A stretch of 64,000 nucleotides of DNA from Chitinophaga agri (GCF_010093065.1 NZ_CP048113.1:3596001-3660000); one strand, 5' to 3'. Shown: positions 41,547 through 51,676, counted from the first letter of the stretch. A program made the numbers and translations. Notes: a model not told the origin generated them from the letters alone.

Positions 41547-42884
41547 TTAGATAAAGAGGTTTAATATCAGACATCCGATCAGTCCGACAACAGAAACAAT
41601 TGTCTCCATTACTGACCAGGTCTTGAAGGTATCTTTCACAGACAAATTAAAATATTCCTTAAACATCCAGAAGCCGCCGTCATTCACATGCGAGAACATC
41701 AGGCTTCCTGCGCCGGTGGCCAGTACCATCAGACTCGGATGCACCGTACTGCCTACTACCAGCGGCGCTACGATACCAGCAGTGGTCAGTCCGGCGACAG
41801 TAGCAGAACCGACACTTACCCGGATCAGTGCTGCGATACTCCAGGCCAGTATCAGCGGATTCATATGCATGCCCTGCAAACTATCGGTAATTACTTTACT
41901 TACCTTACTATCCAGCAGCATCTGTGTCAATGCACCCGAACCACCAATAATGAGGATGATCACTGATACATCGCGGATCGCATCTTCCATAATGCTCATC
42001 ACCTTCTTGACCGGTACGCCTCTCCTGATACCCAGCAGATAAGCACCATTCAGCACTGCCAGTAACATTACGATCACCGGGTCACCCAACCAGGTAGTGA
42101 TCTCCCATAAATAAGAATCAGGATGCGCCTGTAATTTTAACAGGGAAGTACCCGCCAGTAATAACACGGGCAATAGTGCCGCCACAATACTGGTACCCAT
42201 GGAAGGCAGCAGTTCATCAGGCATCACTTCTACTGTGAATAACTTAGCCGGCTCCTGCGTATATTTTTTAAGGAAGCGACTGAATACAGGACCTGCCAGT
42301 ATAATAGCGGGAATAGCCACAATAAGGCCGTATATGAGCGTTAATCCCATATTGGCATGGAAGGTACCAACGAGTGCCGTAGGCGAAGGATGAGGCGGTA
42401 AATAACCATGCGTGACCGATAAAGATGCCAGCATCGGAATACCCAGGTACACCGCAGGTAGTTTGGTACGTGCAGCTACAGTGAATATCAGTGGTACCAT
42501 CAGTACAAACCCGATATTGTAGAATAACGGAATACCTACAATAAACCCGGTAAGCATCAGCGACCACTGGACGTACTTCCGTCCGAAGACCTGCATCAGT
42601 CCATTGGCAATACGCTGTGCAGCGCCGCTTTCGGCGACCAGTTTACCCAGCATACTGCCAAATACGATAATGATCACCAGTGATCCTAATGTCTTGCCAA
42701 TACCTGTTTGTATAGACTGTGTGATGTCTGCGATAGACATCCTTTCTTCCGGGAGTCTGACCATATTCAGGGCCAGTCCCATAAAGAGACATACAATAAG
42801 GAACGCAATGAATGTATTTAACCGGAAATAAGCTACCAGTAGTACCAGTAGCAGGATGGAAGCAAATACTACTAATAGAGCCAT
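41547..42884 (-). CDS. GntP family gluconate/organic acid:H+ symporter
   Basis: The 445-residue protein has about 12-14 membrane segments. GntP-family marks are GSMLGKLVAESGAAQRIANG, SLSVTHGYLPPHPSPTALVG (the conserved histidine-proline loop), and ISAALIRVSVGSATVAGLTT (seen here as IAALIRVSVGSATVAGLTT). Members carry gluconate, and some carry D-serine (DsdX) or other hydroxy acids. Given its neighbours, a D-amino acid or peptide-derived acid is possible, but the substrate cannot be read from the sequence. It lies 20 bp before ridA and 31 bp after the ABC permease, on the same strand. Confidence 0.9.
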   Translation of the reverse strand: MALLVVFASILLLVLLVAYFRLNTFIAFLIVCLFMGLALNMVRLPEERMSIADITQSIQTGIGKTLGSLVIIIVFGSMLGKLVAESGAAQRIANGLMQVFGRKYVQWSLMLTGFIVGIPLFYNIGFVLMVPLIFTVAARTKLPAVYLGIPMLASLSVTHGYLPPHPSPTALVGTFHANMGLTLIYGLIVAIPAIILAGPVFSRFLKKYTQEPAKLFTVEVMPDELLPSMGTSIVAALLPVLLLAGTSLLKLQAHPDSYLWEITTWLGDPVIVMLLAVLNGAYLLGIRRGVPVKKVMSIMEDAIRDVSVIILIIGGSGALTQMLLDSKVSKVITDSLQGMHMNPLILAWSIAALIRVSVGSATVAGLTTAGIVAPLVVGSTVHPSLMVLATGAGSLMFSHVNDGGFWMFKEYFNLSVKDTFKTWSVMETIVSVVGLIGCLILNLFI

Positions 42885-42915
42885 GAATGTTCAGATGTTG
42901 GCGTGTGCCTGTTAA

Positions 42916-44187
42916 TTATTCGTAACGCAATGCAACTATCGGATCCAGACGAGACGCCTTAATGGCCGGATATATGCCTGATACCAGCCCTACGGCGGCA
43001 CAGATCAATATCCCAGTCGTTATCCATAACCACGGAATTATAAAACTAGAACCTGTTAATAATGACACAAGATTGCCTACCATCATACCCAGTATCACCC
43101 CCAGCACACCTCCCAGTAAACTGATGATGATAGACTCGTATACAAACTGCTGACGGATCACTTTACTGGTAGCACCCAGAGCCTTGTTCACCCCGATCTC
43201 ACGGGTACGCTCAGCCACCGATACCAGCATGATGTTTGTCAGCCCGATCGCCGATCCGAATAGCGTGATCGCACCTATCAGTACCGCTGCAAACACCACA
43301 TAGCTCAGCGTGCCAAACAGCATCTCGGCAATGCTGTCGCTTTTATTGATATAAAAATTCTCTTCTTCCCCTAATGTCAGGTGACGGATGATCCTGAACT
43401 GACCGGTTGCCTCACCTATTGCCGCCTCCATCTTAGTAATATCCTTCACAGAAACGCCAATGTTATAGGATGCATTTGGGCGGTCAAATATGCGGCGTGT
43501 ATTATTCACCGTTGTGATCACCACATTGTCCGCACTCATAAAACCACTGTTCCCTTTAGGCGCCATCACACCAACTACGCGGTAACGCACATTTCCCACG
43601 CGGATGGTGCTGTTCACTACATTCTTCAGGTTATCTCCGAACAGTTTCTTTGCAACGTCCATTCCCAGCAATGCCACGTTCCTTCCTGATTCCACATCCA
43701 GCTGATTCAGATTACGTCCTTCCCGTAATGTATAATTAGACAGTTGCAGATAACTTTCATCTCCGCCAATGACACGGACATTCGGATTTGTTTTCTTGTC
43801 GTTCTTATAAACAGTCGCATTGCCTGTGGCATTTGTAGACACACTTACTGTAGCAGGAAAAAGGTACTGGCGTTTAAAAGTCATGGCTTCCTTGTAAGTA
43901 ATAGGAACATTACTATTAGATGTCTTGACTTTCGCCTTTTTGCTCCCTTTTGTTGCGCCGCCACCGCCGCCAATACGTATCTTCAGTGCCCTGCTCTGTA
44001 TATTGAAGCTATTAGCTCCCATATTGGCAAAGCTGCTGTAAATACTGCTTTTCATGCTGTCAATGGCGGTAAAGATGCCTACCAGGGCCATAATACCAAA
44101 GCCAATGATGGCGACAGTAAGCCCTGCGCGCAAGCGATTGCCACTAACAGAGCGAAAGGCGAGGGAAAATGTGTCACGGAACTGCAT
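42916..44187 (-). CDS. MacB-like ABC transporter permease
   Basis: The 423-residue protein has the MacB layout: one N-terminal membrane segment ([20 protein letters not shown]), a large periplasmic domain of about 240 residues, and three C-terminal FtsX-type segments with [20 protein letters not shown] and the final [20 protein letters not shown]. An unusual low-complexity insertion, [19 protein letters not shown], lies near residue 75 of the periplasmic domain. No ATPase gene is adjacent in the window, so its partner must be encoded elsewhere. It is the most upstream gene of this minus-strand group and is divergent from the LacI-type regulator. Confidence 0.88.
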   Translation of the reverse strand: MQFRDTFSLAFRSVSGNRLRAGLTVAIIGFGIMALVGIFTAIDSMKSSIYSSFANMGANSFNIQSRALKIRIGGGGGATKGSKKAKVKTSNSNVPITYKEAMTFKRQYLFPATVSVSTNATGNATVYKNDKKTNPNVRVIGGDESYLQLSNYTLREGRNLNQLDVESGRNVALLGMDVAKKLFGDNLKNVVNSTIRVGNVRYRVVGVMAPKGNSGFMSADNVVITTVNNTRRIFDRPNASYNIGVSVKDITKMEAAIGEATGQFRIIRHLTLGEEENFYINKSDSIAEMLFGTLSYVVFAAVLIGAITLFGSAIGLTNIMLVSVAERTREIGVNKALGATSKVIRQQFVYESIIISLLGGVLGVILGMMVGNLVSLLTGSSFIIPWLWITTGILICAAVGLVSGIYPAIKASRLDPIVALRYE

Positions 44188-44242
44188 GATTTAAAGTTAA
44201 TAAAAAGTTTTTTTCCGCTACTTTTATTCTATAAACGGCCAG

Positions 44243-45256
44243 ATGCCCAATCCACCTACCATAAAAGAAATTGCCCAAAGGCTGAACCTGGCTACTTCCA
44301 CCGTGTCCCGGGCTCTCCACAACCATCCGCGTATCGGCTTGAAAACCAGGATGCAGGTACAGGCGCTGGCCAAAGAACTACAATACGAACCGAATCAGAC
44401 CGCCATCTTCTTTCAGCAGAAAAAAACCTTTACGCTGGGAATTATTCTGCCGGAATTGTCAGAAGCTTTCTTTTCCGCTGCGATCAGCGGCATTGAGGAC
44501 ACTGCCAATCAGCACAATTACATGGTGCTGTTAGGACAATCTCATGATGACACTGAAAGGGAAAAGAAGATCGTGGAAATCATGAAGAACCACCGGGTAG
44601 ACGGGCTGCTGGTTTCCCTTGCCAAAAATACTGTGCAGTATGCCCATTTTGATATGCTGCGTAAGTATAACATACCGGTTGTATTTTTTGATCGTATTCC
44701 CGATATGAAAGACATTCATTATGTAGCCTGTAATATGGAATCAGGCACGGTACAGGCGGTATCGTTGCTATTACAACAGGGCCACCGGGTGATAGGTATG
44801 ATCAATGGTCCGGAGAAACTGATCGCCAGCCGGCAGCGTACTACCGGCTATCGTAAAGCCATGCAGCAGCAAAGATTGAAATATGACGCTACGCTGAATG
44901 TACACGCCGACCTGTCCAGAGAAGGTACCCGCCAGGCAATGCAGCAGTTATTATCACACAAAAGGAAAGTAACGGCCATTGTCGCATTTAACGACTATGT
45001 GTCACAGGATGCAGTGCAGTATGCATTGGAACAGGGCCTGCAGATCAACAGGGATATCTGTTTTGTGAGCTACGCCAATCTGCCGCTTAGCAGCTACATG
45101 GCGTTTCCGCCACTCGCGTCCGTGGAGCAATATCCTTATCAGCAGGGACAAAAAGCAACAGAGATCCTGCTGGCTTTACTGGCTGACAAGCTGTCTCCTG
45201 AAGACTATCAGCAGGTCATCATCGACTCACGGCTCGTGATTGCCCCCGGCAGATAA
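44243..45256 (+). CDS. LacI family transcriptional regulator
   Basis: The 337-residue protein has the LacI helix-turn-helix at the N-terminus (TIKEIAQRLNLATSTVSRAL and hinge region PRIGLKTRMQVQALAKEL). The periplasmic-binding-protein-like effector domain starts at FTLGIILPELSEAFFSAAIS. It contains HRVDGLLVSLAKN and VVFFDRIPDM, and ends with EILLALLADKLSPEDYQQ. It is probably a sugar-responsive repressor. It is followed after 46 bp by a kinase-like gene that may be its target, and it diverges from the ABC permease across only 55 bp. Confidence 0.93.
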   Translation: MPNPPTIKEIAQRLNLATSTVSRALHNHPRIGLKTRMQVQALAKELQYEPNQTAIFFQQKKTFTLGIILPELSEAFFSAAISGIEDTANQHNYMVLLGQSHDDTEREKKIVEIMKNHRVDGLLVSLAKNTVQYAHFDMLRKYNIPVVFFDRIPDMKDIHYVACNMESGTVQAVSLLLQQGHRVIGMINGPEKLIASRQRTTGYRKAMQQQRLKYDATLNVHADLSREGTRQAMQQLLSHKRKVTAIVAFNDYVSQDAVQYALEQGLQINRDICFVSYANLPLSSYMAFPPLASVEQYPYQQGQKATEILLALLADKLSPEDYQQVIIDSRLVIAPGR

Positions 45257-45302
45257 AATTTGCGCAATCGTTTGCCCAGCCATTCTCTCAATTCTTATTG
45301 TT

Positions 45303-46382
45303 ATGTTTGACACATCTCAACTTTATCAATCAGCAATGCAAGATATACTCGCGGCTTATGGATTAGTAATGGAGGAATGTCATATTCAGCCATTCGGCAG
45401 TGGGCTGATCAACGCCACCTGGAAAGTCTCTTCGGCTGATCAACATTATATCCTGCAACGCATCAATCACGCGGTATTTAAAACACCGGAGCTGATTGCA
45501 CAAAATATCCGTATGATCGGGCAATACCTTCACCAGTATCATCCGGATTATTTCTTTGTACAACCAGTGCGTACTGTAGACGGGGAAGAGATGGTCATTA
45601 CGGCCGCAGGGGAATATTTCAGGCTACAGCCTTTCGTCAGCGACTCATATAGCTATGATGTTGTGAATGACGTACAACTGGCTTATGAAGCAGCGAAACA
45701 ATTCGGCCGTTTTACCAGGCTATTGTCAGGTATCGATATCAGCAGCATGCAGTTTCCATTGCATGACTTTCACAATCTGACCTTGCGTTATCAACAGTTT
45801 GAGGAAGCAATACAACATGGCAATGTGGAGAGAATTGCAGCAGCGGCGGCAGACATAGAGAAGGTACGCAGTTATCAACAGCTCACTGCCACGTTTATCG
45901 CTATTCAGCGGCATCCTGATTTTAAAATAAGGGTCATGCATCACGACACCAAGATCAGTAATGTACTGTTTGATGCAGCAGGTAAAGGGATCTGTGTGAT
46001 TGACCTTGATACGGTGATGCCGGGGTACTTCATCAGTGACTTTGGGGATATGATGCGAACGTATCTTTCTCCCGTGAGTGAAGAAGAGACAGATCTCAGC
46101 AAAGTAACGGTCAGGACAGATTACTACAGGGCGATCGTACAGGGGTATCTGAGTGAGATGGCATCCGAACTGAGTGAGGTGGAAAAGGCGCACCTGGTAT
46201 ATGCGGGGCAGTTCCTGGTGTATATGCAGGCCATTCGCTTTCTGACGGATTATTTCAACAATGACAGCTACTACGGCGCAAAATATGAACGACATAATCT
46301 CCTGCGGGCGCGCAACCAGTTAACATTGCTGGACAGCATCACGCAGCAGGAACAAACGCTTTCTTTTGTGGCGGCTCACTAA
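45303..46382 (+). CDS. Phosphotransferase family protein (N-acetylhexosamine kinase-like)
   Basis: The 359-residue protein is of the aminoglycoside-phosphotransferase/choline-kinase fold. The N-lobe has PFGSGLINATWKV and YILQRINHAVFKTPELIAQN, similar to NahK (N-acetylhexosamine 1-kinase). The catalytic loop is VMHHDTKISNVLFD (near residue 218), and the metal-binding aspartate is in VIDLDTVMPGYFISDFGD. I use the ATG at 45303; the TTG at 45240 would overlap the LacI gene. A sugar kinase role next to a LacI regulator is plausible, since the family also includes antibiotic kinases, which the context does not favour. Confidence 0.8.
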   Translation: MFDTSQLYQSAMQDILAAYGLVMEECHIQPFGSGLINATWKVSSADQHYILQRINHAVFKTPELIAQNIRMIGQYLHQYHPDYFFVQPVRTVDGEEMVITAAGEYFRLQPFVSDSYSYDVVNDVQLAYEAAKQFGRFTRLLSGIDISSMQFPLHDFHNLTLRYQQFEEAIQHGNVERIAAAAADIEKVRSYQQLTATFIAIQRHPDFKIRVMHHDTKISNVLFDAAGKGICVIDLDTVMPGYFISDFGDMMRTYLSPVSEEETDLSKVTVRTDYYRAIVQGYLSEMASELSEVEKAHLVYAGQFLVYMQAIRFLTDYFNNDSYYGAKYERHNLLRARNQLTLLDSITQQEQTLSFVAAH

Positions 46383-46420
46383 ACGCCACATCGTTTGAAA
46401 AGCAGCACCAACACCAAAAA

Positions 46421-46446
46421 AAATACCGGCCAATTGGCCGGTATTT
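46421..46446. terminator. Bidirectional terminator between the kinase gene and nuoN
   Basis: A 26 bp perfect palindrome with core ACCGGCCAATTGGCCGGT is flanked by A and T runs. It separates the rightward kinase gene from the end of the leftward nuo operon and serves both. Confidence 0.9.
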
Positions 46447-46467
46447 CTGTTTATATCTGAAATGAGC

Positions 46468-47841
46468 TTATATAAACTGTAGTAGTAGTCCAGGGAAGAT
46501 ACCCAGCAGGATCACGATCGCTGCGGTGATGATCAGCATCAGTTTGAAACCACCATTGATCTCTTCTGTTTCCGCTTCACCCTGTTTGAAATACATAGCG
46601 ATGATGACACGGAAATAGTAGTAGGCACTGATCGCAGCACAGATCACCGCGGTGATCACCAGCCATAACAGGTTACCCTGTTGTACAGCTGCTGCCAGTA
46701 CAAAGTATTTAGCAAAGAAACCAGCTGTCAGCGGAATACCTGCCAGTGAACATACAAAGATCGTTGTGGTGATAGCCAGTACCGGTTGGGTACGTGCCAG
46801 TCCGTTAAAACCATCGAATGTATAATCTTTCAGTTTGATCATTACAGCGAAGATACCGATGGTCGCTACGCTATAAGCCGCAGCATACAGGATGATACCC
46901 TGTGTAGCGAACGTGTTCATCGAGATCACTGCCAGCAGCATGAAACCTGCCTGTGCGATACTGGAGTAAGCCAGCATACGTTTTACGCTTTGCTGGAATA
47001 CAGCGGTAAAGTTACCAATGATCAGGGTAGCGGCGGTGATGATCGCCAGCAGTAACTGCCAGTCAGCTGTTAGTCTTTCTCCTACGAACGCACCATGGAA
47101 TATTCTGATAAAAGCGATGAAACCACCTGCCTTTACAACTGTTGCCATGAAAGAAGTGAATACGGTTGGAGAACCGTCATATACGTCAGGCGTCCAGAAG
47201 TGGAAAGGCGCCGCAGATACTTTAAATGATAATGCAAATGCCATCAGAATGATACCACACAGTGCCAGTGTATTTACTTTACCTGCACCCAGTGCCAGCT
47301 CAGCTACATTGAAAGTACCGGTAGCACCGTAGATCAGGGCAATACCCATCAGGAGGATACCTGTAGAGAAAGAACCCATCAGGAAGTACTTCAGGGAAGC
47401 TTCACTGCTTTTAGGTGTTTTCTTATCAGCGCCTGCCAGTATATACTGAGGAATAGAGATGATCTCTATTGCCAGGAAAAGCATTAATAAAGTGCTGAAA
47501 GTAGATGCCAGTGATATACCGGCAAGAATAAAGAAGATCAGCGCAAAGTAGTCGGAAACGTGTTCTCCTACTTTTTCAAAAGCACTGCCTGATAACAGAA
47601 AGAAGATCAGTGTAGCGCCCAATGCGATCGCATTGAACAGAATACTGAAGTGGCTGACAGTGATCATGCCGTAGTAGGTACGCTCGCCTGCTCCTAAGGT
47701 AGATAATTCCGCCAGGTTGGCTGCAAATGCGACGAGCAGTACAACAATGGCTACAATTTTAATGCGCTGCTTATTACCGATCAATAAACCCGCAAACATC
47801 ATTACAACGCCCGATAAAGCAGTAGATATTAATGCATTCAT
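46468..47841 (-). CDS. nuoN: NADH-quinone oxidoreductase subunit N
   Basis: The 457-residue membrane protein has about 14 segments. It is an antiporter-like subunit of complex I, with the conserved lysine region of SFKVSAAPFHFWTPDVYDGS and QQSVKRMLAYSSIAQAGFML. It forms part of the proton-pumping arm. It is the last gene of the operon and ends 22 bp before the terminator. The region EIISIPQYILAGADKKTPKS carries the conserved glutamate of the pumping site. Confidence 0.95.
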   Translation of the reverse strand: MNALISTALSGVVMMFAGLLIGNKQRIKIVAIVVLLVAFAANLAELSTLGAGERTYYGMITVSHFSILFNAIALGATLIFFLLSGSAFEKVGEHVSDYFALIFFILAGISLASTFSTLLMLFLAIEIISIPQYILAGADKKTPKSSEASLKYFLMGSFSTGILLMGIALIYGATGTFNVAELALGAGKVNTLALCGIILMAFALSFKVSAAPFHFWTPDVYDGSPTVFTSFMATVVKAGGFIAFIRIFHGAFVGERLTADWQLLLAIITAATLIIGNFTAVFQQSVKRMLAYSSIAQAGFMLLAVISMNTFATQGIILYAAAYSVATIGIFAVMIKLKDYTFDGFNGLARTQPVLAITTTIFVCSLAGIPLTAGFFAKYFVLAAAVQQGNLLWLVITAVICAAISAYYYFRVIIAMYFKQGEAETEEINGGFKLMLIITAAIVILLGIFPGLLLQFI

Positions 47842-47867
47842 ATTCCTGTGTTACGAAAGATCAACTT

Positions 47868-49310
47868 TTAATAAACCTTATTAACCAATTCAGTAGTGCT
47901 GCTTACCAGCTCCAGCATAGGCTTCGGATAGAAACCCAGTACCAGGATGATACCTGTAATAGCGATCAGCACCACCAGCTCGTTTGCCTTCAGATCAGTA
48001 GTGGTTTCGGTCAGGGCATTGCTCTGTCCGAAGATCACCTTCTGCACCATATTCAGGGTGTATACTGCCGCCAGGATGATACCTAATCCGGCTACTGCCA
48101 TGAACCATACGTTATACTGGAACAGACCACTGAACATCAGGAACTCCCCGATGAAACCATTGGTAAGTGGTAATCCGATATTAGCAAGGCTGATCACCAC
48201 GAGGAAGATCGCGATACCAGGCGCATACTGCGCGATACCGCCCATCTCGTTCAGGTTCTTTATTTTCAGACGGTTCTGGATGATCTCGACAATGATCCAC
48301 AGACCAATGATATTGACACCGTGGTTGAACATCTGTACCATCATCCCCTGTAAGCCCTGCTCATTATTAGTGAAGATAGCAGCACTCATCAGGCCGATGT
48401 GGGCGATAGAAGAGTAAGCGATCAGGCGTTTGATATCTGATTGTACGATAGCGATGCAGGATGCATAGATAATACCGATAATAGACAGTACGATCGCTAC
48501 ATCTGACCACATGTATGCACCTTTCGGCAATACAGGCAGTAACCAGCGCACCACACCAAACAGGCCCATCTTCACCATGATACCGGAAAGTACCATTGTA
48601 ACAGGTGTTGGAGACTGCTCGTAAGCGTCCGGTTGCCAGGTATGGAAAGGGAACACCGGCATCTTGATAGCGAATGCTACGAAGAACAGCCAGAATAACC
48701 AGGACTGGTCTTCGGGAGAAACAGCACCGCTCACAAAGCTCGCGTAGCTGAAGGAATGCTCCGGCGTTTGCAGGTAGATGTAGATCAGACCTACCAGCAT
48801 CAGCAGGGAACCTGCAAAGGTGTATACGAAGAACTTAAATGTAACCGGAATACGTTTTTCACCACCCCAGAGAGAGCAGAGGAAGTACACCGGAATCAGT
48901 GCCAGTTCCCAGAAAACGTAGAACAATAATGCGTCATACGCGGTAAACACACCTACCAGTCCCGCCTGAGACAAGAGCATCAGGCCGTAGAAACTGTTAG
49001 CGCGTTCATATTCTCTGTTATAAATAACAATAAAGATCAGCAGAAAGGAGATGGCTGTCAGCAGACAAAGCATCAGTCCCATCCCGTCCATTCCAAGCGT
49101 AAACTTCGCTCCCAGCTGAGGTATCCAGCTGGCATCCAGCTTCAGTGCAGCAGCACCAGGATCAGTACGGAACTGGAACAAAGCACCAACCGTTACTGCC
49201 AGCGAAGCCAGGGATGCTATCAAACCCAGCATTTTAGGGCCAGACCCCTTCAGACCAAACGTAACCAGGCCCGCAACTAAAGGAATCAATATGAGTAATA
49301 CTGTCAACAT
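47868..49310 (-). CDS. nuoM: NADH-quinone oxidoreductase subunit M
   Basis: This 480-residue polytopic antiporter-like subunit has FYVFWELALIPVYFL with the key glutamate, AIKMPVFPFHTWQPDAYEQS with the conserved lysine and histidine, and VQSDIKRLIAYSSIAHIGLM. It pumps protons in the membrane arm of complex I. Its end lies 26 bp before nuoN. Confidence 0.96.
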   Translation of the reverse strand: MLTVLLILIPLVAGLVTFGLKGSGPKMLGLIASLASLAVTVGALFQFRTDPGAAALKLDASWIPQLGAKFTLGMDGMGLMLCLLTAISFLLIFIVIYNREYERANSFYGLMLLSQAGLVGVFTAYDALLFYVFWELALIPVYFLCSLWGGEKRIPVTFKFFVYTFAGSLLMLVGLIYIYLQTPEHSFSYASFVSGAVSPEDQSWLFWLFFVAFAIKMPVFPFHTWQPDAYEQSPTPVTMVLSGIMVKMGLFGVVRWLLPVLPKGAYMWSDVAIVLSIIGIIYASCIAIVQSDIKRLIAYSSIAHIGLMSAAIFTNNEQGLQGMMVQMFNHGVNIIGLWIIVEIIQNRLKIKNLNEMGGIAQYAPGIAIFLVVISLANIGLPLTNGFIGEFLMFSGLFQYNVWFMAVAGLGIILAAVYTLNMVQKVIFGQSNALTETTTDLKANELVVLIAITGIILVLGFYPKPMLELVSSTTELVNKVY

Positions 49311-49356
49311 AATTTATCTAAACTTGTCCTTTTTAAATGATGATGCAGGTAGCTTG

Positions 49357-51261
49357 TTATTTCAGCAGGAAGCCGATCACAAATAATACTACCATTCCTA
49401 TTACCATGGCGAAGATGTAGAAACCTACCTGGCCGCTCTGCAGCAGTCTTACCTGCTGGCTGCCCCAGTGTATGCCACGACCCACACCGTTTACCAGACG
49501 GTCTATACCTGATTTCTCAATCGCTTCTTCAAAGAAACGGCTCAGCATCATCAGGGGCTTTACTATGATAGCATCGTATAACTCATCCACGTACCACTTG
49601 TTCTCCAGTATTTTGGCGATACCGGTACGTGGTTGTCCATTATCTTCATAATTGCGGTACCAGCTGCGTGCGAAGAAGATGGTGATGATCACCAGCACAG
49701 AGCTCAGTGCCATTAACAACCACTCGGTACTATGAGACAAATGTTCATGCTCATGTATGAATGGTGCAGAAGGCGCAAATACAGGAGACAGATATTCTTT
49801 CAGCAGACTGTGTGTACCAAATACTTCCGGCAGGCCGATATAACCGCCTACTACAGACAGGACAGCCAGTATGATCAGTGGGATGGTGATAGCCGCAGGA
49901 CTTTCGTGCAGGTGATGTTCCTGTTCGTGTGTACCGCGGAATTTGCCACAGAAAGTGATATAATATAAACGGAACATGTAGAAAGCGGTCATCAGTGCTG
50001 TGAGGAGCGCGATACCATACATGATCTTGTTAGAGATAAATGTTTCCGCGAGGATCTCATCTTTAGAGAAGAAACCTGACAGACCAGGGATACCAGCGAT
50101 AGCCAGACAGCCGATCAGGAAAGTGATGTGCGTAACCGGCATGTATTTTTTCAGTCCGCCCATCTTGTTGATATTCTGCTCTCCGCCCATTGCGTGGATC
50201 ACGGAACCGGAACCAAGGAACAGTAATGCTTTGAAGAATGCGTGCGTCATTACGTGGAATACCGCTGTAGTGTAAGCACCTACGCCAAGGGCGAGGAACA
50301 TGTACCCCAGCTGGCTCACGGTAGAGTAAGCGAGCACTTTCTTGATATCGTCCTGTTTCAGGGCAATGGTGGCCGCCAGTACAGCCGTAGCCAGACCGAT
50401 CACCGCAACTACCGTCTGAATGGAGGGAGCAAGGGTATATAATATGTTGCTGCGTGCGATCATATAGATACCAGCAGTTACCATCGTAGCAGCGTGTATC
50501 AGGGCAGATACCGGAGTAGGACCCGCCATCGCATCAGGTAACCAGGTATATAAAGGCAGCTGTGCAGATTTACCGGCAGCACCTACAAACAGCAGGATAG
50601 CGATAACCGGGATCACTTTACTACCTTCTCCCAGGGCCGCAGCTTTTGTAAATACGTCAGGGAAGGATACACTGCCGAAGTGAACGATCATGGTGAAGAT
50701 ACCCAGCAGGAAGCCGAGGTCACCGATACGGTTCATGATGAATGCTTTCTTGGCAGCATTGTTATATGCAGTATTCTTGAACCAGAAGCCGATCAGGAGA
50801 TAGGAACAAAGTCCTACACCTTCCCATCCGATGAACATCATCACATAGTTGGCGCCCAGTACAAGGATCAGCATGGAGAAAACGAAGAGGTTCAGGTAAG
50901 CGAAGTAACGCGCGAAACCTTCATTGCTCTCGTCATGCATGTACGAGGTGGAATAAATGTGGATCAGGGAACCGACACCGGTAATGATCAGCAAAAATAA
51001 AGCGCTCAGCTGGTCCACCTGGAATGCGAAAGGAATCTGCAGGCTGCCTGCGGAAATAAAATCAAACAACGGCACTACCTGCGCCTGAAATCCGGGGGCT
51101 TTCACCTCCAGGAAGATCAGTAAGCTTATAACAAAGGCAGCTACTACAGCCCCGCTTCCTACTATACCCGCCAGTGATTTGGATAGGTATCTTCTTCCCA
51201 ATCCATTCACGAGGAATCCTAATAATGGTAAAAATGGTACCAGCCAAACTAGATGTATCAT
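49357..51261 (-). CDS. nuoL: NADH-quinone oxidoreductase subunit L
   Basis: This 634-residue polytopic protein is the distal antiporter-like subunit, whose C-terminal lateral helix runs along the membrane arm. Recognizable are GWEGVGLCSYLLIGFWF, SAQLPLYTWLPDAMAGPTPV, SALIHAATMVTAGIYMIARS and KQDDIKKVLAYSTVSQLGYM. The length is slightly above that of E. coli NuoL (613). The gap to nuoK holds an AT-rich short repeat. Confidence 0.97.
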   Translation of the reverse strand: MIHLVWLVPFLPLLGFLVNGLGRRYLSKSLAGIVGSGAVVAAFVISLLIFLEVKAPGFQAQVVPLFDFISAGSLQIPFAFQVDQLSALFLLIITGVGSLIHIYSTSYMHDESNEGFARYFAYLNLFVFSMLILVLGANYVMMFIGWEGVGLCSYLLIGFWFKNTAYNNAAKKAFIMNRIGDLGFLLGIFTMIVHFGSVSFPDVFTKAAALGEGSKVIPVIAILLFVGAAGKSAQLPLYTWLPDAMAGPTPVSALIHAATMVTAGIYMIARSNILYTLAPSIQTVVAVIGLATAVLAATIALKQDDIKKVLAYSTVSQLGYMFLALGVGAYTTAVFHVMTHAFFKALLFLGSGSVIHAMGGEQNINKMGGLKKYMPVTHITFLIGCLAIAGIPGLSGFFSKDEILAETFISNKIMYGIALLTALMTAFYMFRLYYITFCGKFRGTHEQEHHLHESPAAITIPLIILAVLSVVGGYIGLPEVFGTHSLLKEYLSPVFAPSAPFIHEHEHLSHSTEWLLMALSSVLVIITIFFARSWYRNYEDNGQPRTGIAKILENKWYVDELYDAIIVKPLMMLSRFFEEAIEKSGIDRLVNGVGRGIHWGSQQVRLLQSGQVGFYIFAMVIGMVVLFVIGFLLK

Positions 51262-51300
51262 CTATTCAAATACTAATTACGATTTACAATTACGATTCAA
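51262..51300. repeat. AT-rich short repeat in the nuoK-nuoL gap
   Basis: The spacer begins TCAAATAC and repeats the word TTACGATT/TTACAATT, so ATTACGATTTACAATTACGA can be read over 20 bp. A closely related word series is found in the nuoG-nuoH gap, and ACGATTTACA recurs in the nuoJ-nuoK gap (51629-51676). Confidence 0.6.
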
Positions 51301-51310
51301 GCTGTTGTTC

Positions 51311-51628
51311 TTAGTTCTTCAGCCTGTTCATGATATTAATGTCCACGGACTGTGAATTCCTGTATATCATCACGATAATGGCCAGACCTGCAGCTACTTC
51401 CGCTGCGGCAACCACCATGATAAAGAATACGAAGATCTGTGCGCCGCCGGCATCTACGCGACCCGCATCTGCCCACATTTTAGAGAAGGCTACGAGCAGC
51501 AGGTTCACCGCATTCAGCATCAGTTCTATGCACATGAAAATAATAATGGCATTTCTGCGCATCAGTACCCCCATCACACCAATACAAAAGAGTACTATGC
51601 TTAAGAAAATGTAATATTGAACAGGCAT
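51311..51628 (-). CDS. nuoK: NADH-quinone oxidoreductase subunit K
   Basis: This 105-residue protein has three membrane helices. The conserved glutamates are in the second and third helices ([20 protein letters not shown] and [20 protein letters not shown]). It is the smallest pumping-linked subunit of the membrane arm. It matches the family in length and order (nuoJ-nuoK-nuoL). Confidence 0.95.
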   Translation of the reverse strand: MPVQYYIFLSIVLFCIGVMGVLMRRNAIIIFMCIELMLNAVNLLLVAFSKMWADAGRVDAGGAQIFVFFIMVVAAAEVAAGLAIIVMIYRNSQSVDINIMNRLKN

Positions 51629-51676
51629 CTTTTAAGAATTACAAATTGATCAATGACGATTTACAGTTGTTGTGGT

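Noticed and set aside
43744..44496. 250-residue plus-strand frame overlapping the ABC permease and the LacI gene
   Set aside because: It overlaps both genes in other frames, and the helix-turn-helix of the LacI frame is unambiguous.
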